Below are positions 35,981-47,875 of a stretch of DNA of 64,000 nucleotides, one piece after another. Source of the stretch: Selaginella moellendorffii (Eukaryota > Streptophyta > Lycopodiopsida > Selaginellales > Selaginellaceae). Both the position numbers and the translations under genes were made by a program. The stretch spans positions 2,184,486 through 2,248,485 of the forward strand of contig NW_003314266.1 of assembly GCF_000143415.4 (NCBI RefSeq), in the 5' to 3' direction. The notes beneath the pieces are model-generated. The model searched no databases and was not told the DNA's origin. It worked only from the letters and a program-made list of their open reading frames with translations. Each line of letters starts with the position of its first letter. Positions within the stretch are counted from its first letter, which is position 1.

Positions 35981-36736
35981 ATGGCTCTTTGCGCGCCACG
36001 GATCGCCTTCCATCCACCTAGGGTTTGTAGCAAGTTGCGAGGGAAGGAGACCCCATCCCCCGCATCGCCGCTGCCCAAATGTATGGCGGCCAGCGGCGCA
36101 GCGCTGGGATTGATGCTGTTGCCCACTTCCGCGGCTTTTGCCGCGGCGCAGGACAATCTAGGGTTTATTCGCGAGCTCCTGTCCGAGGAACCCGCGAATG
36201 CTCTCTCACTCCCGACATGGACCATTCACGTCGCCAGTGTTGTCGAGTGGTAAGTAAGTCGAGCTCGAGAGAGAAAAAAAGAATCAAAGTTTGGCAAAAA
36301 TCCGCGAAAAAGTCATCGTTTTCGTTCTTTTTGCAAGGGTGGTGGCAATGATTCTGGTCTGGCAATATGGTGACACGAAGAACAATGCAGCTTGGAAGAG
36401 CCTTTCGTGGGGAATGGTAAGCATTTCTTCTTCTTCACCAAGTTACACTTGAGAACTTGGCCAATCTTCTCCTCTTTTTTCTTCTTAGGTTCCATTGCTG
36501 GGTGGAGCTTTATGCGCTTGCACCTGGCACTTCTTCTATAATGCCGAATCACTGGAGGTATGCTCGTCCTCTCGCAAGCGTTGTGTTCTTGTGCTAAGAG
36601 AAGTTTACGAGAGGTTTTTTTTCTCTTGCAGGTGTTGGTCGTGATGCAAGGTGCTCTGACGCTTGTTGGCAACATCACTCTCTGGATCGCTGCGTATAGA
36701 ATCTACCAGAATAGCTCATCTTCATCCTCGTCATAG
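35981..36736 (+). CDS. Ycf49-like (DUF2499) chloroplast membrane protein
   Basis: Exons 35981-36249, 36338-36416, 36489-36557 and 36632-36736 give 173 residues. The first about 65 residues are Ser/Pro/Arg-rich and end with a hydrophobic run and AFA-AAQ, which looks like a plastid transit sequence. The core LPTWTIHVASVVEW, then WKSLSWGMVPLLGG, ALCACTWHFFYNAESLE and LVGNITLWIAAYRIYQ is the recognisable Ycf49/DUF2499 signature. It has two or three membrane segments and a polyserine C-terminus. In cyanobacteria and some algae the family is plastid or genome encoded; its biochemical role is not established. Introns of 72-88 bp have standard GT-AG ends. The upstream neighbour is dead transposon DNA, the downstream region is unclear. 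Confidence 0.85.
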
Positions 36737-37970
36737 TGGGTACGCTAACGCGGTCGTTCTCTTTTGGCTCCGCTGTTGTTAATGACGACAGTGGCTGCTG
36801 CTGCAAGCTTTGAAAGTGTTGCTTTGACGAGTCTTGTTCTCTCCAACTCGAACCAGGATAGCTCAGCTCTCACCTTCCATCACTTCTCCAACATGCCCCG
36901 GGCATCAGCAGACAGGTTTCCACGGAAAGTGATATCCTTTCTTGCACCGGCTTCTCTCTTTTTCTCTTTGCATTGTTCGTATACGTTGGAAGGACGGAGA
37001 TGTGCGTCTGCTCGGCTTTTCTTCATTTCCCTTGAGCCAGGTAAGTACTTGATCCAGCAAGTTATGGTATGGTCCTCTCGAGTTTTTCCCTCTTCTGCTG
37101 CTAAAACTTACTCGGATTGTCTTCCTTCCAGCCGATAAGCTCCTGCTTGTGGGGTCATCCACAAAAGCTCGCATGACGGCTTCCTTCATACACGCATATC
37201 ATTACGGTGGCCATGTTCTGAGACACAGGGGTCCTACGATTGAGCGAAAGCAAGCAAAGGTGTGCTGCACGAGGCTGCTGCCACTGGCTGCGGCTAAAGC
37301 ATCCTTTCTTACCCGTGTTTGTACTAACGTACTCGTCCGTTCATGCAACAAAGTTGTCGACTGTACTGTAGGAGGCTCCAGCCAGCTTCTATTCGCCAGG
37401 TGTGTGAGTGCTCTTTTGATTTCAACGCATACTAACACTTCGCTGCTTCAGTTGCTGATCGCTGCTTCAGTTGCTGCGGATTGGATTGGACAGCAGGCAA
37501 TAGATTCCTTCCTCCAAAAGCTGCTGGCAAGGATTTGCCTCCACTGTGCGAGAGAAGAAAAACTTTAGCAAAGGCTGGAAGTTCAAGCGTAGAGGACGAC
37601 GGCCTGTAGCAGCGTTGGCGTTGTCGGTAACGTTCCGTGGTGGCGGTGGGGGTGTCAAGGTACATCGAAAATGAAACTCCTCGCAGGCTTTAGCGTTAAC
37701 GTTTTCTGGTGACACAGGCTGAAAAAGCATTTGGATCATTCTCAGAGATTGAGAACGCGACACAAGTCTTGGCAGTGGGCGTGCTTGCTATCGAAGTGTT
37801 CGTTGGAGGAGGTGAGTTTGTTTTCTATCAAAAGCATTCTTTTCTTCTGTGGTGGGATCGAAACTAACGTCGTTTCACGCGACAGGGACTGGATTTCATG
37901 CTTTTGTGTATTCATTCAAACATTTTACAAACGGTAGAGAGAAAAAAGCGGAAGAAAAAAACGTACCTAA
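36737..37970 (+). other. Possible multi-exon transcribed locus of unknown coding
   Basis: Several plausible splice sites lie here (GTAAGTACTTG at 37040, CTTCCAG near 37131, GTACATCG near 37659, GACACAG near 37719, GGAGGTGAG near 37810). Short open stretches sit between them, such as FIHAYHYGGHVLRHRG and SEIENATQVLAVGVLAIEV. I could not join them into one convincing protein or recognise a family. It could be a small gene, a pseudogene or a non-coding transcript. Confidence 0.25.
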
Positions 37971-38097
37971 AGCCACTTCGAAGCTGCTGCTTGGGCAAAG
38001 TCAGCCAGCTTGAGCAGCAGCAAGAAAAACCAATCGATAGAGGAAAGAAAAGGAAGAAACTTTGATAAGAAAAAGAACGATTTTTCGCGAGACCGAG

Positions 38098-39663
38098 CTA
38101 TCGAGCAGCGATGGATGGAAGAACCTTGGGTGACGAGGACAAGGTGGTGGAGTTAAACGCCTCGGCAACCTCTTGGACGCTCCACCCGGATCTCTTGAGC
38201 GAGTCGGAGAGCTCCTGGACTTTAAAAACGAGGCCTTGGATCACGGCTTGGCGGCTTTGCTTGTTACTGGGAACGATGGCGTTGGAGGAAGAACGCGAGA
38301 CTACTGGATCGTCGATGGGAGGAAGAACTATCATCTCGCAAATCTCGTCCTCCTTCCACCCCGCAATTCGCAGCCTTCCAGCCATGTCGTCGAGATATCC
38401 ATGGAGCCATTGCTGCTGCTCGCTCTGCATTGGAATGGATCGATCGACTTGCGGGCTCTTAGGTCGATCTGGAAGCGCAGCGATCGATGGATTGACTTGT
38501 GGCATAGCTGCGATCGATGGATTGACTTGTGGGCTCTTGGCTCGATCTGGTAGAGCTCCGATCGATGGAATTGGGGAAGAAACCACCACTTGGGCGCCAA
38601 GATTTGGAGCGATCGCTTTGGGCGAGCTCTGTGGCTTTGGATCGTCGAGCTGGGGCGCTTGGCCGCAGAGATCGCTCCAGAAATCGATGTGCTTGGGCTT
38701 CTTGGCGGCCCAGGCAGGGGCGGCCATGGTGAATCCAAGCAGAGATTCCAGAGCCACGCCCTTGGGATGATTCTTGCGACGAGACACCACATCCAAGCTC
38801 CGCCGCGGCGGCTCGGCGCTGCCCCCGCCGCCATTGCTGCTCCCGGTGCTCGAGACGCTCGGGCGAGGAGAGACCTCGGCGCTGCGCGTCCCAGCCATGG
38901 ATCTAGAGATCCCCTTCTTCCTCCGGAACGCGAAATCCAAGCTCCTCATCCCCCACAGCGAGGAAGAGGAGATCTTGTCCCTGTCCCCTCCATCGCTGGA
39001 TCTCCCCATTTTCATGGAGCCCATCAAGCACGAGGACGAGGAGCTCGAGTCCTCCTCGTCTAGCAGCCGCGAATTGGGATCTTCCTCCTGATCGCCATGG
39101 AAGACCTCGCGCTCGAAGAAATCCGCCACATCGTTCCCGACCACCGAGACCTCGCCCGATTGGACGAGTAGCACTGGGTTGCCAGCGCTGCCCGAGGATG
39201 GGATGTAGCAATTGCCATACACGGGCACTAGCGGCGCCACTCTCTCCAGCGCCGCCGCCGCCATGGCCGCCGCTTGCTCGCCGCCGCTGGGCCGATCGCC
39301 CCACTTGTCACACCAGAAGCGACTGCGCCGAACCTGGGCGCACAGATCCGCGAGGGGCTGCTGGATCCGGGCGCGCAGCGAAGCCGCGGGCTCGTGCCGC
39401 CAGTCCGGGAAGCTCGATCCGGCGGGGAGGCCCTCGGTGAGGATGGCGCGGAGGTCCGGCGGGAAGAGGAGGCCGAGCTGCGATTCCAGGTGGCCGAGCT
39501 CCGTCTCGGACAGCCCGGGCTCTACTCGGACACCGCAGCGGCGGAGATGGTCCATGAGAGATCGCGCGTAGGCCGCGAAGGAGAAGCAGCATTGGCGCCT
39601 GGGGGCTGCTGGGATCTGGCGCCGCCGGCTCTGCTGCTGCTGCTGCTGGCTATGGCTGCCCAT
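38098..39663 (-). CDS. Plant SMI1/KNR4-like protein of unknown function
   Basis: A single-exon frame; starting at MGSHSQQQQQQ it gives 521 residues. An in-frame ATG 66 nt upstream (39729) is possible. The N-terminal region FAAYARSLMDHLRRCGV, then FPPDLRAILTEGLPAG, FPDWR and RFWCDKWGDRP matches a conserved plant family with an SMI1/KNR4-type fold. The middle is Ser-rich, with a basic FAFRRKKGISRS patch and short repeats of PQVNPSIAA and PDRxKSPQV. The C-terminus has two related helical segments (LRIAGWKEDEICEM and LKRSGWSVQEVAEAF). Function is unknown. Fragments of its 5' end recur in the downstream tandem copies. Confidence 0.7.
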   Translation of the reverse strand: MGSHSQQQQQQSRRRQIPAAPRRQCCFSFAAYARSLMDHLRRCGVRVEPGLSETELGHLESQLGLLFPPDLRAILTEGLPAGSSFPDWRHEPAASLRARIQQPLADLCAQVRRSRFWCDKWGDRPSGGEQAAAMAAAALERVAPLVPVYGNCYIPSSGSAGNPVLLVQSGEVSVVGNDVADFFEREVFHGDQEEDPNSRLLDEEDSSSSSSCLMGSMKMGRSSDGGDRDKISSSSLWGMRSLDFAFRRKKGISRSMAGTRSAEVSPRPSVSSTGSSNGGGGSAEPPRRSLDVVSRRKNHPKGVALESLLGFTMAAPAWAAKKPKHIDFWSDLCGQAPQLDDPKPQSSPKAIAPNLGAQVVVSSPIPSIGALPDRAKSPQVNPSIAAMPQVNPSIAALPDRPKSPQVDRSIPMQSEQQQWLHGYLDDMAGRLRIAGWKEDEICEMIVLPPIDDPVVSRSSSNAIVPSNKQSRQAVIQGLVFKVQELSDSLKRSGWSVQEVAEAFNSTTLSSSPKVLPSIAAR

Positions 39664-40199
39664 TTCGATCGATCGGACGAGAAATCTCTCCCTTTCTTTG
39701 CTTCCCTTGCTTGTTCTTGGATCAACCAATCAATCTCTTTCACCTCTTCCTCTTCGTCGCAGCTTTAAAGGATTTAGATCCACAGGGACATTCGAGCTAG
39801 AAATCATCAAACATAAATCTCTGACCACTCCAGAATCGAGTGATTGATTGACCGACCGCCTTCGCAACTCCTTACAAGAACCAAAAATTCCTCTTTTTCT
39901 CTCTCGCTACGAGCTCGAGACTATAAAGATTTGGCGAGATTTGATGATACAGCACACCACCATGGCCAGGACCACCACACTGGTGAGATTCTTTCTCCTA
40001 GGCAGGCAGGCCGCTACAACGAATCTTAAATGGCACCAAATGGAAGCCAAAGAGAGCAAGCAAAAAGAAAAAAAGAAATTCTCTTGTTCTTCGAGGAGCC
40101 CTTTGACTACGTGACAACGAGAAAGAGAAGAAACCCTTTTTGCTTGCCTCTCGCTTCGCTTTCTTCCGCGAGCCTTTTATACGCGAGAACCACTGTAGA

Positions 40200-42480
40200 C
40201 ACATTACAATAACATTGTGATTGATAATTAGACTAGATCAGAAGAAACCATGGGAGCTATAGTTTAATCGATTCAATCAGGGAAACCCAAAAAGCAGCGG
40301 ACAAGCTTCTGAAAGCCTCTGTAGTTATGCCTCCCATGACAGGGATTGATTGAGAGGGCATTGCTGTGCGGCCGTCCAGCACAAAAGAGAAGGGGCATAT
40401 GTTCGTTTCAGAAGATTGCCGTTTGGTGAGGGGATCATCCGCCTCTCTCTCAATCGCAAGAAAACGCGAAAGAAAGGAAAAAAGGTGGCGAAGTTGTTTT
40501 CGGTTGGACGATCCAAAATTGTTCAGATCCGAAAATGTTTGAGTAGAATTGAAAAGCTTCGGTTGACATGAGTAAAAAATCACACCAAAACTGCATGTGC
40601 ATGAGTAAAATTTCATGAACACAAGTTGAACTTCACTTTGGCTCTTCAGGTTCAACTTGCTTGTACAGCTTGAACGTACATATACTGGGCGTACTGTGTC
40701 CGCGTATGCGTAATTTGGCGGTTAGAGACTCGGTCCAGTCCAGTCCAGGCCCAGTCTCCAGGTCCTTGGCAGTCAAAATGAAACAGAGGGCCGCGATTTG
40801 ATTGCCAGCCGCCGACGGACGGTGGGATGGGCGTTTTAATTGCTGTGTTTCTGGTAAGATATATGGCAGGAAAATAAATGCCCTTTCGGAGGTCAGATAC
40901 CAAGTTTCGAGGGAGAGTTACGCATGGATACCTCTAGAGAGGTTATGGATTTTCGTGCGCTAGCATTCAGTCCTACAATGATTGCCTTTGCATGGACCGC
41001 GGCTCTTGGCTCAGACTCCATCCAACCTCACAAGGTTCCCAGCATTTGTAACCAATATCAAATGTGCTTTTAGTAATTTGTTACAACTTCTCCTCCTTTT
41101 ACTTTGCCTTGAAGCACGATGAATCAGAGAGTCTGATAGTTGCGTTGCGTGTCATCCCCCAATTTCATAATTTAGGACCTTTTGGGGAGGAGGATACATA
41201 GCTATCCAAATGTATGCGATCTATAAATCTTCTCCACTTCAGAGTCACGAGGGTGACATATGACGGTGGCAGGCAGGCATCCCCAAAACTTTTTCAAGAG
41301 ATTTTTTCTTTCGAAGCTCATGAATATTGCAAATCAGACACTGGCATGTGGTCAACCATACCTTGCCATGTGAAGTCAAAGTTTCGTTCTTCCTTTTTTC
41401 TTGCTTGGAATTTTTTGTTTTTCCTTCCAATCCATGAAGCCAGGAAAACGAGTATTAATTTCCAGGATGGATCAAGCTAGAGCAAAACAAGTGGCGCATT
41501 GAAAGTCGCAGTCACAAAGACTTCTCGAGCCTCCAATCCAGAGAGAACCATCGCTGCAATCACTCCAAAGTTTTGTTCTGGAAGCCGTCTCAGACCAAAC
41601 GAGCAAGACTCTATGGACAATCTTTCGCAGTTGTCTATCAACTTCCTGGGAAGAAAATAATGGCTGGGCCAAGAAAATAACACCGAAACTCGTGTCGTGT
41701 AACGTAAGAAGCACGGAGAGGAAAATTAAAGCACAAGGCTGAGTCACTTTCGTGGTCCCAAGTTCCAAATAATCTTCTTGGATTTACACTAGTTTGCAGA
41801 ACTAATGTGAACAAGTTCCAAGTTGTGATTCTAAAACTATCTATCTATTTATATATATATGCTATTTTGATAGTCTTGCGGTGCCAACTCCTATGAAGTT
41901 GGATTATCATTGCCGAGAAAAAAAGAAATATATTAGACCGAAAAAGAAAAAACTTACCTAGAAATGAAAAATCAAGGAACAAGCATCACGTCTGTGTCTC
42001 TTGATACCACCTAAAGTTGCTGTGGTGGGATATTTTTCTCTGGCAGCAGTCATTGGTAGCAGCAGTTGGAATGGCTCCACTCCAAATTATCTTCAAAGTT
42101 CCTTTGGATTTTTGTTGTCCTCAGTTTCGTTGGATGATAACACAAACTCTTGAACATGGAATTGAGTTTAAGTTCTGAAGGTAGCTAATATATCCTCCAA
42201 GTGGTCTTATGCCTCCAGATGGTAACCCAGAGATCCAAACAGATCTCATGAGCTGTACTGGATTGAATCATGAGGAAAGAGAGAAGAATAAGGAGAAAGA
42301 AAGAAGAAGAGAAAGAACTATGGTAAAAACCCTAGCTTCCTATGCTTCCTTCGTCCAAATGCCAATAGAGATGCCCCAAAAACATGTATTATATTTGGCT
42401 ACGTTATGTTTATTGATAGGATGACTAACACCTTTGAATCATCAGCAAGTTCAAGGATGTAGTCATCATTTTCCTTCAGC
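40200..42480. other. Upstream region of the SMI1-like gene and copy-specific filler
   Basis: No confident gene. 40250-41200 is conserved in copy B (45000-45950). A minus-strand frame ending FWVSLIESIKL is open in both copies, but nucleotide conservation from recent duplication explains that. 41205-42480 is unique. Confidence 0.4.
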
Positions 42481-42489
42481 AATTTTCCA

Positions 42490-43150
42490 TACCCTCAAGA
42501 AATTATCTCCATGGTCAGTGTGCTGGCACCGGTTTAGGGTTGGAAAACTTGGACACATTTCCACGTTGAGTCAGCACGATGTAGTAACTTCCATCGATCT
42601 CAAATTTGGGAGTGTCTGAGACGACGAGATTGCCGTTGTCTTTGTGGCCAAGTAGTAATCCTTGTTGGGAGATCTTATGCAAGTGTCCGAGTACATTTTG
42701 AAGTATTCTTCGAGACGATCAATGATGTGGAAGCTGCAAGTTAAGACAAAAGAAAGTTGAGAGACTCGAAAACATCAAATTGGAATTCTAAAGCTAGAAA
42801 CTGACATATGAATATCTTGCATGAAGTCGTTCTGAAGCTTAACCCATGCATTGGCCCTGTGATCGACAACTAGTTTGTAGTTGGAATCTTGGGGCAAAGG
42901 TTTTCCCAGTGTTTCTGCTGGCTTTTCCTTATACGACTTGACAACTTGCCCCAGAGATGTCAATGTGATGCACCAGTTCCAGAGGCCTTGGCACCTGGAG
43001 GATGATTGAACACCTTGAAATCGCCACTTTCATCGTCAAGCAGCAGATAAAACTCTCTTCTCACAGAGCGAATGCGCTGATCGGGGAACATCTTCTCATT
43101 CACTCTCAGCTCAAACATTCATTGCTCATGGCTCTTGAACGCTCTCTCAC
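42490..43150 (-). pseudogene. Bulb-lectin-like gene, copy A minus strand, decayed
   Basis: Minus-strand readings include MFELRVNEKMFPDQ, FYLLLDDESGDFKVF, then NYKLVVDHRANAWVKLQND and KMYSDTCIRSPNKDYYLA. These repeats have the spacing of GNA-type (bulb-type) lectin subdomains, in which a turn precedes DGNLV; the mannose-binding QxDxNxVxY residues are degenerate. Stops and frame changes separate the pieces, though some gaps could be introns. It is divergent from the plus-strand partner at 43498, with about 350 bp between. The lectin assignment is inference from pattern only. Confidence 0.4.
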
Positions 43151-43497
43151 ACTGCAATATCCTCTTATAGAACAGCAGATTTTTAAAGAGGGGAAAGACA
43201 TCTATGCCGGACAATCATAGTGACCAGTTTGGTGGTGGCATTTACGAAATGAACGGTGGTCTAGCTCAAAGCTGGCAGATTCAGGAATTTGCTCAAATCC
43301 ACGTGCAAGAACACTTGATTTCCTTGCAGAGCCCCATGAACTTGCAGAGATATCATGCAAGCAGTTCTCTTGACCCCGAAAACGTAGGCTTCTATCCAAC
43401 AAAATCATTATTCTTAGTATATAAACAAGATCAAAGAAGTGCCCATCCCAGCCCAGATCAATATCAGCAAATCTCATTCCGCATTTCTGCACTTGTA

Positions 43498-43898
43498 ATG
43501 GCTCAGATGGTGAGGATCCAAGAGCAGAAGTGCTCCCGGGGAAAGAAATCTACTGTGCGAAGGCAGCACAGGGTGGTTAAAAAAACATTGACAAGGTGTT
43601 GTAACTTGTACGAGCTGTCCGAAGGCTACAAAATGTACTCTAATGTTTGCATCGGCTCCGACTCAGAGGTCTACTACATGGTGCTTGCCAAAGATGGTGG
43701 CAAAACCCAAATCCAGGGAACTCCAACGGGCGAAGGGGACGTACTACCTTACGGTGAATTCGCGAGGCCAGCTTGTGAGGACCAACGAGAGTGATGGGAA
43801 CTCTCAGACCAAGGGCGAGAGCGATGACTATGTTCTTACTGTCTACGCCGGGATCGGTGATGGAACCAACAAGCAGAAGATTGATCTTCCATGGGTTT
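43498..43898 (+). pseudogene. Bulb-lectin-like gene, copy A plus strand, frameshifted
   Basis: The start MAQMVRIQE is shared with copy B. The frame keeps GYKMYSNVCIGSDSEVYYMV and LAKDGGKTQIQGTPTGE, but small deletions near 43530 and 43730 shift it, and the end of the gene is deleted (43845-43855) relative to copy B. It is probably not functional as it stands. Confidence 0.45.
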
Positions 43899-44152
43899 AA
43901 ACACTTCTGGCCTTGGTTTTATGCTATGATGCTGGTTGCTTTCTGCCTGGAAGCAGGCAGATCCATAGTAACTAAATAAAAAATCCAGTGTTTTATGCGC
44001 TTGAGATCTTCATAACATGTAATCGAGTTTGCAAAACCTGGTCCAGTTTTTCTCCTTAGCTGAGATGTATAATTTTTTGTTCTTGATTTCTTGTAAATGT
44101 GGACATTTGATCGTCATGTCTCTTCCAGGATTTCCACTTTCTCGATTGATCC

Positions 44153-44500
44153 GAGAGGCTGCTGGACCTGCGCCCAGCGATGCCACAGGCCCCGGGAAGC
44201 TCGATCCGGCGGGGAGCCCCTCGGTGAGGATGGCGCGGAGGTCGGAGGCCGAGCTGCGATTCAAGGTGGCCGGGCTCCATCTCGGACAGCCCGGGCTCTA
44301 CTCGGACACCGCAGCGGCGGAGATGGTCCATGAGAGATCGCGCGTAGGCCGCGAAGGAGAAGCAGCATTGGCGCCTGAGGGCTGCTGGGATCTGGTGCCG
44401 CGGCTCTGGTGCTGCGCTGGCTATGGCTGCCCATTTCGATCGATCGGACGAGAAATCTCTCCCTTTCTTCGCTTCCCTTGCTTGTTCTTGGATCAACCAA
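44153..44500 (-). pseudogene. Truncated SMI1-like 5' end (copy B)
   Basis: The minus strand keeps FSFAAYARSLMDHLRRCGVR and RVEPGLSE, then runs out after the LRAILTEG region with internal deletions. The intact parent is 38098-39663. Confidence 0.7.
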
Positions 44501-45962
44501 TCAATCTCTTTCACCTCTTCCTCTTCGTCGCAGCTTTAAAGGATTTAGATCCACAGGGACATTCGAGCTAGAAATCATCAAACATAAATCTCTGACCACT
44601 CCAGAATCGAGTGATTGATTGACCGACCACCTTCGCAACTCCTTACAAGAACCAAAAATTCCTCTTTTTCTCCCTCGCTACGAGCTCGAGACTATAAAGA
44701 TTTGGCGAGATTTGATGATACAAGCACACCACCATGGCCAGGACCACCACACTGGTGAGATTCTTTCTCCTAGGCAGGCAGGCCGCTACAACGAATCTTA
44801 AATGGCACCAAATGGAAGCCAAAGAGAGCAAGCAAAAAGAAAAAAAGAAATTCTCTTGTTCTTCGAGGAGCCCTTTGACTACGTGACAACGAGAAAGAGA
44901 AGAAACCCTTTTTGATTGCCTCTCCCTTCGCTTTCTCCTTTTATACGCGAGAACCACTGTAGCGATTGATAATTAGACTAGATCAGACGAAACCATGGGA
45001 GCTATAGTTTAATCGATTCAATCAGGGAAACCCAAAAAGCAGCGGACAGGCTTCTGAGAGCCTCTGTAGTTATGCCTCTCATGACAGGGATTGATTGAGA
45101 GGGCATTGCTGTGCGACCGTCCAGCATAAAAGAGAAGGGGCATGTGTTCGTCTCAGAAGCTTGCCGTTTTATGAGGGGATCATCCGCCTGTCTCTCAATC
45201 ACAAGAAAATGCGAAAGAAAGGAAAAAGGTGGCGAAGTTGTTTTCGGTTGGACGATCCAAAATTGTTCGGATCTGAAAATGTTTGAGTAAAATTGAAAAG
45301 CTTTGGTTGACATGAGTAAAAAATCACACCAAAACTGCATGTGAATGAGCAAAATTTCATGAACACAAGTTGAACTTCACTTTGGCTCTTCAGGTTCAAC
45401 TTGCTTGAACGTACATATAATGGGAGTACGGTGTCCGCGTATGCGTAATTTGGCGGTTAGAGACTCGGTCCAGCCATTCTCACCAAGCAGAAGAAGGTCC
45501 TTGGCAGTCAAAATGAAACAGAGGGCCGTGATTTGATTGCCAGCTGCCGACGGACGGTGGGATGGGCGTTTGAATTGCTCTGTTTCTGGTAAGATATATG
45601 GCAGGAAAATAAATGCCCGCTAGGAAGTCAGATACCAAGTCTCGAGGGAGAGAGAGGTTATGGATTTTCGTACCCTAGCATTTAATCCCACAATGATTGA
45701 CTTTGCGTGGACTGCTGCTCGCTGCTCAATCGATCCATCCAGACTCCAGTTTGTTATTGTTTCTTTGGAACTTTGTGGATCGATACATTGTTCCCAGCAT
45801 TTGTAACCAAATGTGCTTTGAGTAATTTGTTTCAACTTCTCCTTCTTTTACTTTTCCTTGAAGCACGATGAATCAGAGAGTCTGATAGTTGCGTTGCGTG
45901 TCATCCCCATTTCCATAATTTCCGACCTTTTGGGGAGGAGGATACATAGCTCTCTAACCCCT

Positions 45963-46450
45963 TCAAGAAATTATTCCATGATCAGTGTGCTGGTACTTGG
46001 ACACATTTCTGTAGTAACTTCCATCGATCTCAAATTTGGGAGTGTCTGAGACGACGAGGTTGCCATTGTCTTTACAGATGGCCAAGTAGTAATCCTTGTT
46101 GGGAGATCTTATGCAAGTGTCCGAGTACATTTTGAAGCATTCTTCGAGACGATCAAAGACTTTGAAGCTGAAGTCATTCTGAAGCTTAACCCATGCATTG
46201 GCCCTGTGATCAAGAACTAGTTTATAGTTGGAAACTTGGCAGAGCGAATGCACTGATCGGGGAACATTTTCTCATTCACTCTCAGCTCAAACATTATCTT
46301 GAAAGCTCTCTCACACTGCAATATCCTCTTATAGAACACCAGGTTTTTATAGAGGGGAAAGGAATCCATGCCGGACAATCTCGAGGCAGGTTTGTAATAG
46401 TGACCAGTTTGGTGGTGGGCATTTACGAAATGAACGGTGGTCGAGTTCAA
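45963..46450 (-). pseudogene. Bulb-lectin-like gene, copy B minus strand
   Basis: Two minus-strand frames (46450-46217 and 46253-45963) carry NEKMFPDQCIRS, then NYKLVLDHRANAWVKL and ICKDNGNLVVSDTPKFEIDG. NGNLVV is the best match to a GNA-type lectin strand in the region. A deletion has removed the segment that copy A has between the two parts. It is divergent to 46577. Confidence 0.4.
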
Positions 46451-46576
46451 AGCTGGCAGATCAGGAAATCCAAGTGCAAGAACACTCGATTTCCTTGTAT
46501 GAACTTGCAGAGGTAAAGCCTCACTCTGCCTTCAGATCAATATCAGTAAATCTCATTCCGCATTTCTGCACTTGTA

Positions 46577-47001
46577 ATGGCTCAGATAGTGAGGATCCAG
46601 GAGCTCAAGGATGCGGAATTGCTCCCTGGGAAACAAATCTACTGTGCAAAGGCAGCGGCACAGGGCAATAACAAGGTGCTGTTGCTCGAAGGCTACAAAA
46701 TGTGGAGGTCTACTACATGGTGCTTGCCAAAGATGGTGGCAAATCCCAAATCCAGGGAACTCCAACGGGCGAGCCCAAGGGGACGTACTACCTTACGGTG
46801 AATCCGCGAGGTCAGCTTGTGAGGACCAACGAGAGTGATCAGAAATCTCAGACCAAGGGCTCGCGCCTGGCTCAGAGAGATGACTATGTTCTTACTGTCT
46901 ACGCCGACGGGACGCTGCTGGAAGAATGTGTGGGTGGCGAGCACGAGAGCGCTGCGAATGCGAGCGACGGACGATATCTGCAAAACGCGGAGTATAGATG
47001 A
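46577..47001 (+). pseudogene. Bulb-lectin-like gene, copy B plus strand, one internal deletion
   Basis: MAQIVRIQELKDAELLPGK opens the frame. A deletion of about 30 nt at 46705, relative to copy A, joins the first part out of frame to a second frame (46702-47001). That second frame has GTYYLTVNPRGQLVRTNES and DDYVLTVYADGTLLEE. Repeated YxLxV..DG motifs support a beta-prism lectin-like fold. It is more complete at the 3' end than copy A. Confidence 0.45.
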
Positions 47002-47209
47002 CTACATCCTAGTTGCCATAGCTTAGAGGACAGATAAGAAGCTCATCCACACCGATTCCGGGACTGCTTGGATCAGTGATGGAACCAACAAGCAGAAGAT
47101 TGATCTTCCATGGGTTTAAACACTTATGGCCTTGGCTTTATGCTATGATGCTGGTTGCTTTCTGCCTGGAAGCAGGCAGATCCATAGTAACTAAATGTTA
47201 TGATAGTGT

Positions 47210-47700
47210 TGCTAAAGAGATCCACTGCGCAAACGTAGTGATCCAGCACAGATTCCACCCAGAAATCTCCGCTCGTCGATGTAAAACACTTCCAAGCATC
47301 GTGGAGGCTCCCGTTTGTGAAACAGGAAATTGACAATCCTGGCGATCGACCGCTCGATCCCGATGCCTGTGCTGGGCATATGCGGCCACCATAGCTGTCC
47401 ATGCTTGTAATGACGAGCTCGATCAAAGGCTATGCTTGCGCTATATAACCAATGCCCATGACAACGACGGCGACCTCTCAGCCGAAAATGTATAGCAACT
47501 GCCAGATCGGCGGTCCCCGTCTTCGCGCGCCTCAAACAGAAACGCTTTCTCGTGGAATCTGGCGATCGCGGCGTGTGGCGGCGTGGTTGTTGTGGCGGTC
47601 TTGCCATGGGGCTTTACCGATCGGTGCTCCTCGAGGGCCAATTGCCGGACAATGTCACGTTCGTCAATCTTCTAGCCGGGCGCCGTAGATCGCTGGATCG
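47210..47700. pseudogene. Scrambled PPR fragment
   Basis: 47215-47445 is the reverse complement of the 3' part of the PPR gene (about 53985-54275). 47475-47700 is a plus-strand copy of its 5' part (about 53357-53575). The two halves therefore converge. Small indels break both. Confidence 0.8.
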
Positions 47701-47875
47701 ATCCACGAGCACAGATCGACTGGCGAGGAAAGACACTACATGCCGAAGATGCAGCGGCCAAATCCAGTCAACTCCCTCCGCCAAGAAGTTCGAAGATCGC
47801 AAGAGGATCTTCAAACGCGAGCGCGAAGGTTCGTATTACCTCATGGTGAATGCGCGAGGCCTGCTTCGAGCATAA
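47700..47875 (+). pseudogene. Lectin-like 3' fragment fused to the PPR piece
   Basis: REGSYYLMVNARGLLRA at 47820-47873 matches GTYYLTVNPRGQLVR of copy B. It is joined in the same frame neighbourhood to the scrambled PPR fragment. Confidence 0.5.

Larger units (their letters stand above)
39400..44140. repeat. Tandem segmental duplication, copy A
   Basis: Contains the 5' part of the SMI1-like gene, its upstream region, and a divergent pair of lectin-like pseudogenes. It matches copy B (44150-47200) over long blocks at high identity, except that about 1.3 kb (41205-42490) is present only in A. Confidence 0.85.

Noticed and set aside
40257-40655. 132-codon minus-strand frame, also open in copy B (45002-45352)
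   Set aside because: Conservation is explained by recent segmental duplication, and upstream parts of the two frames do not agree.
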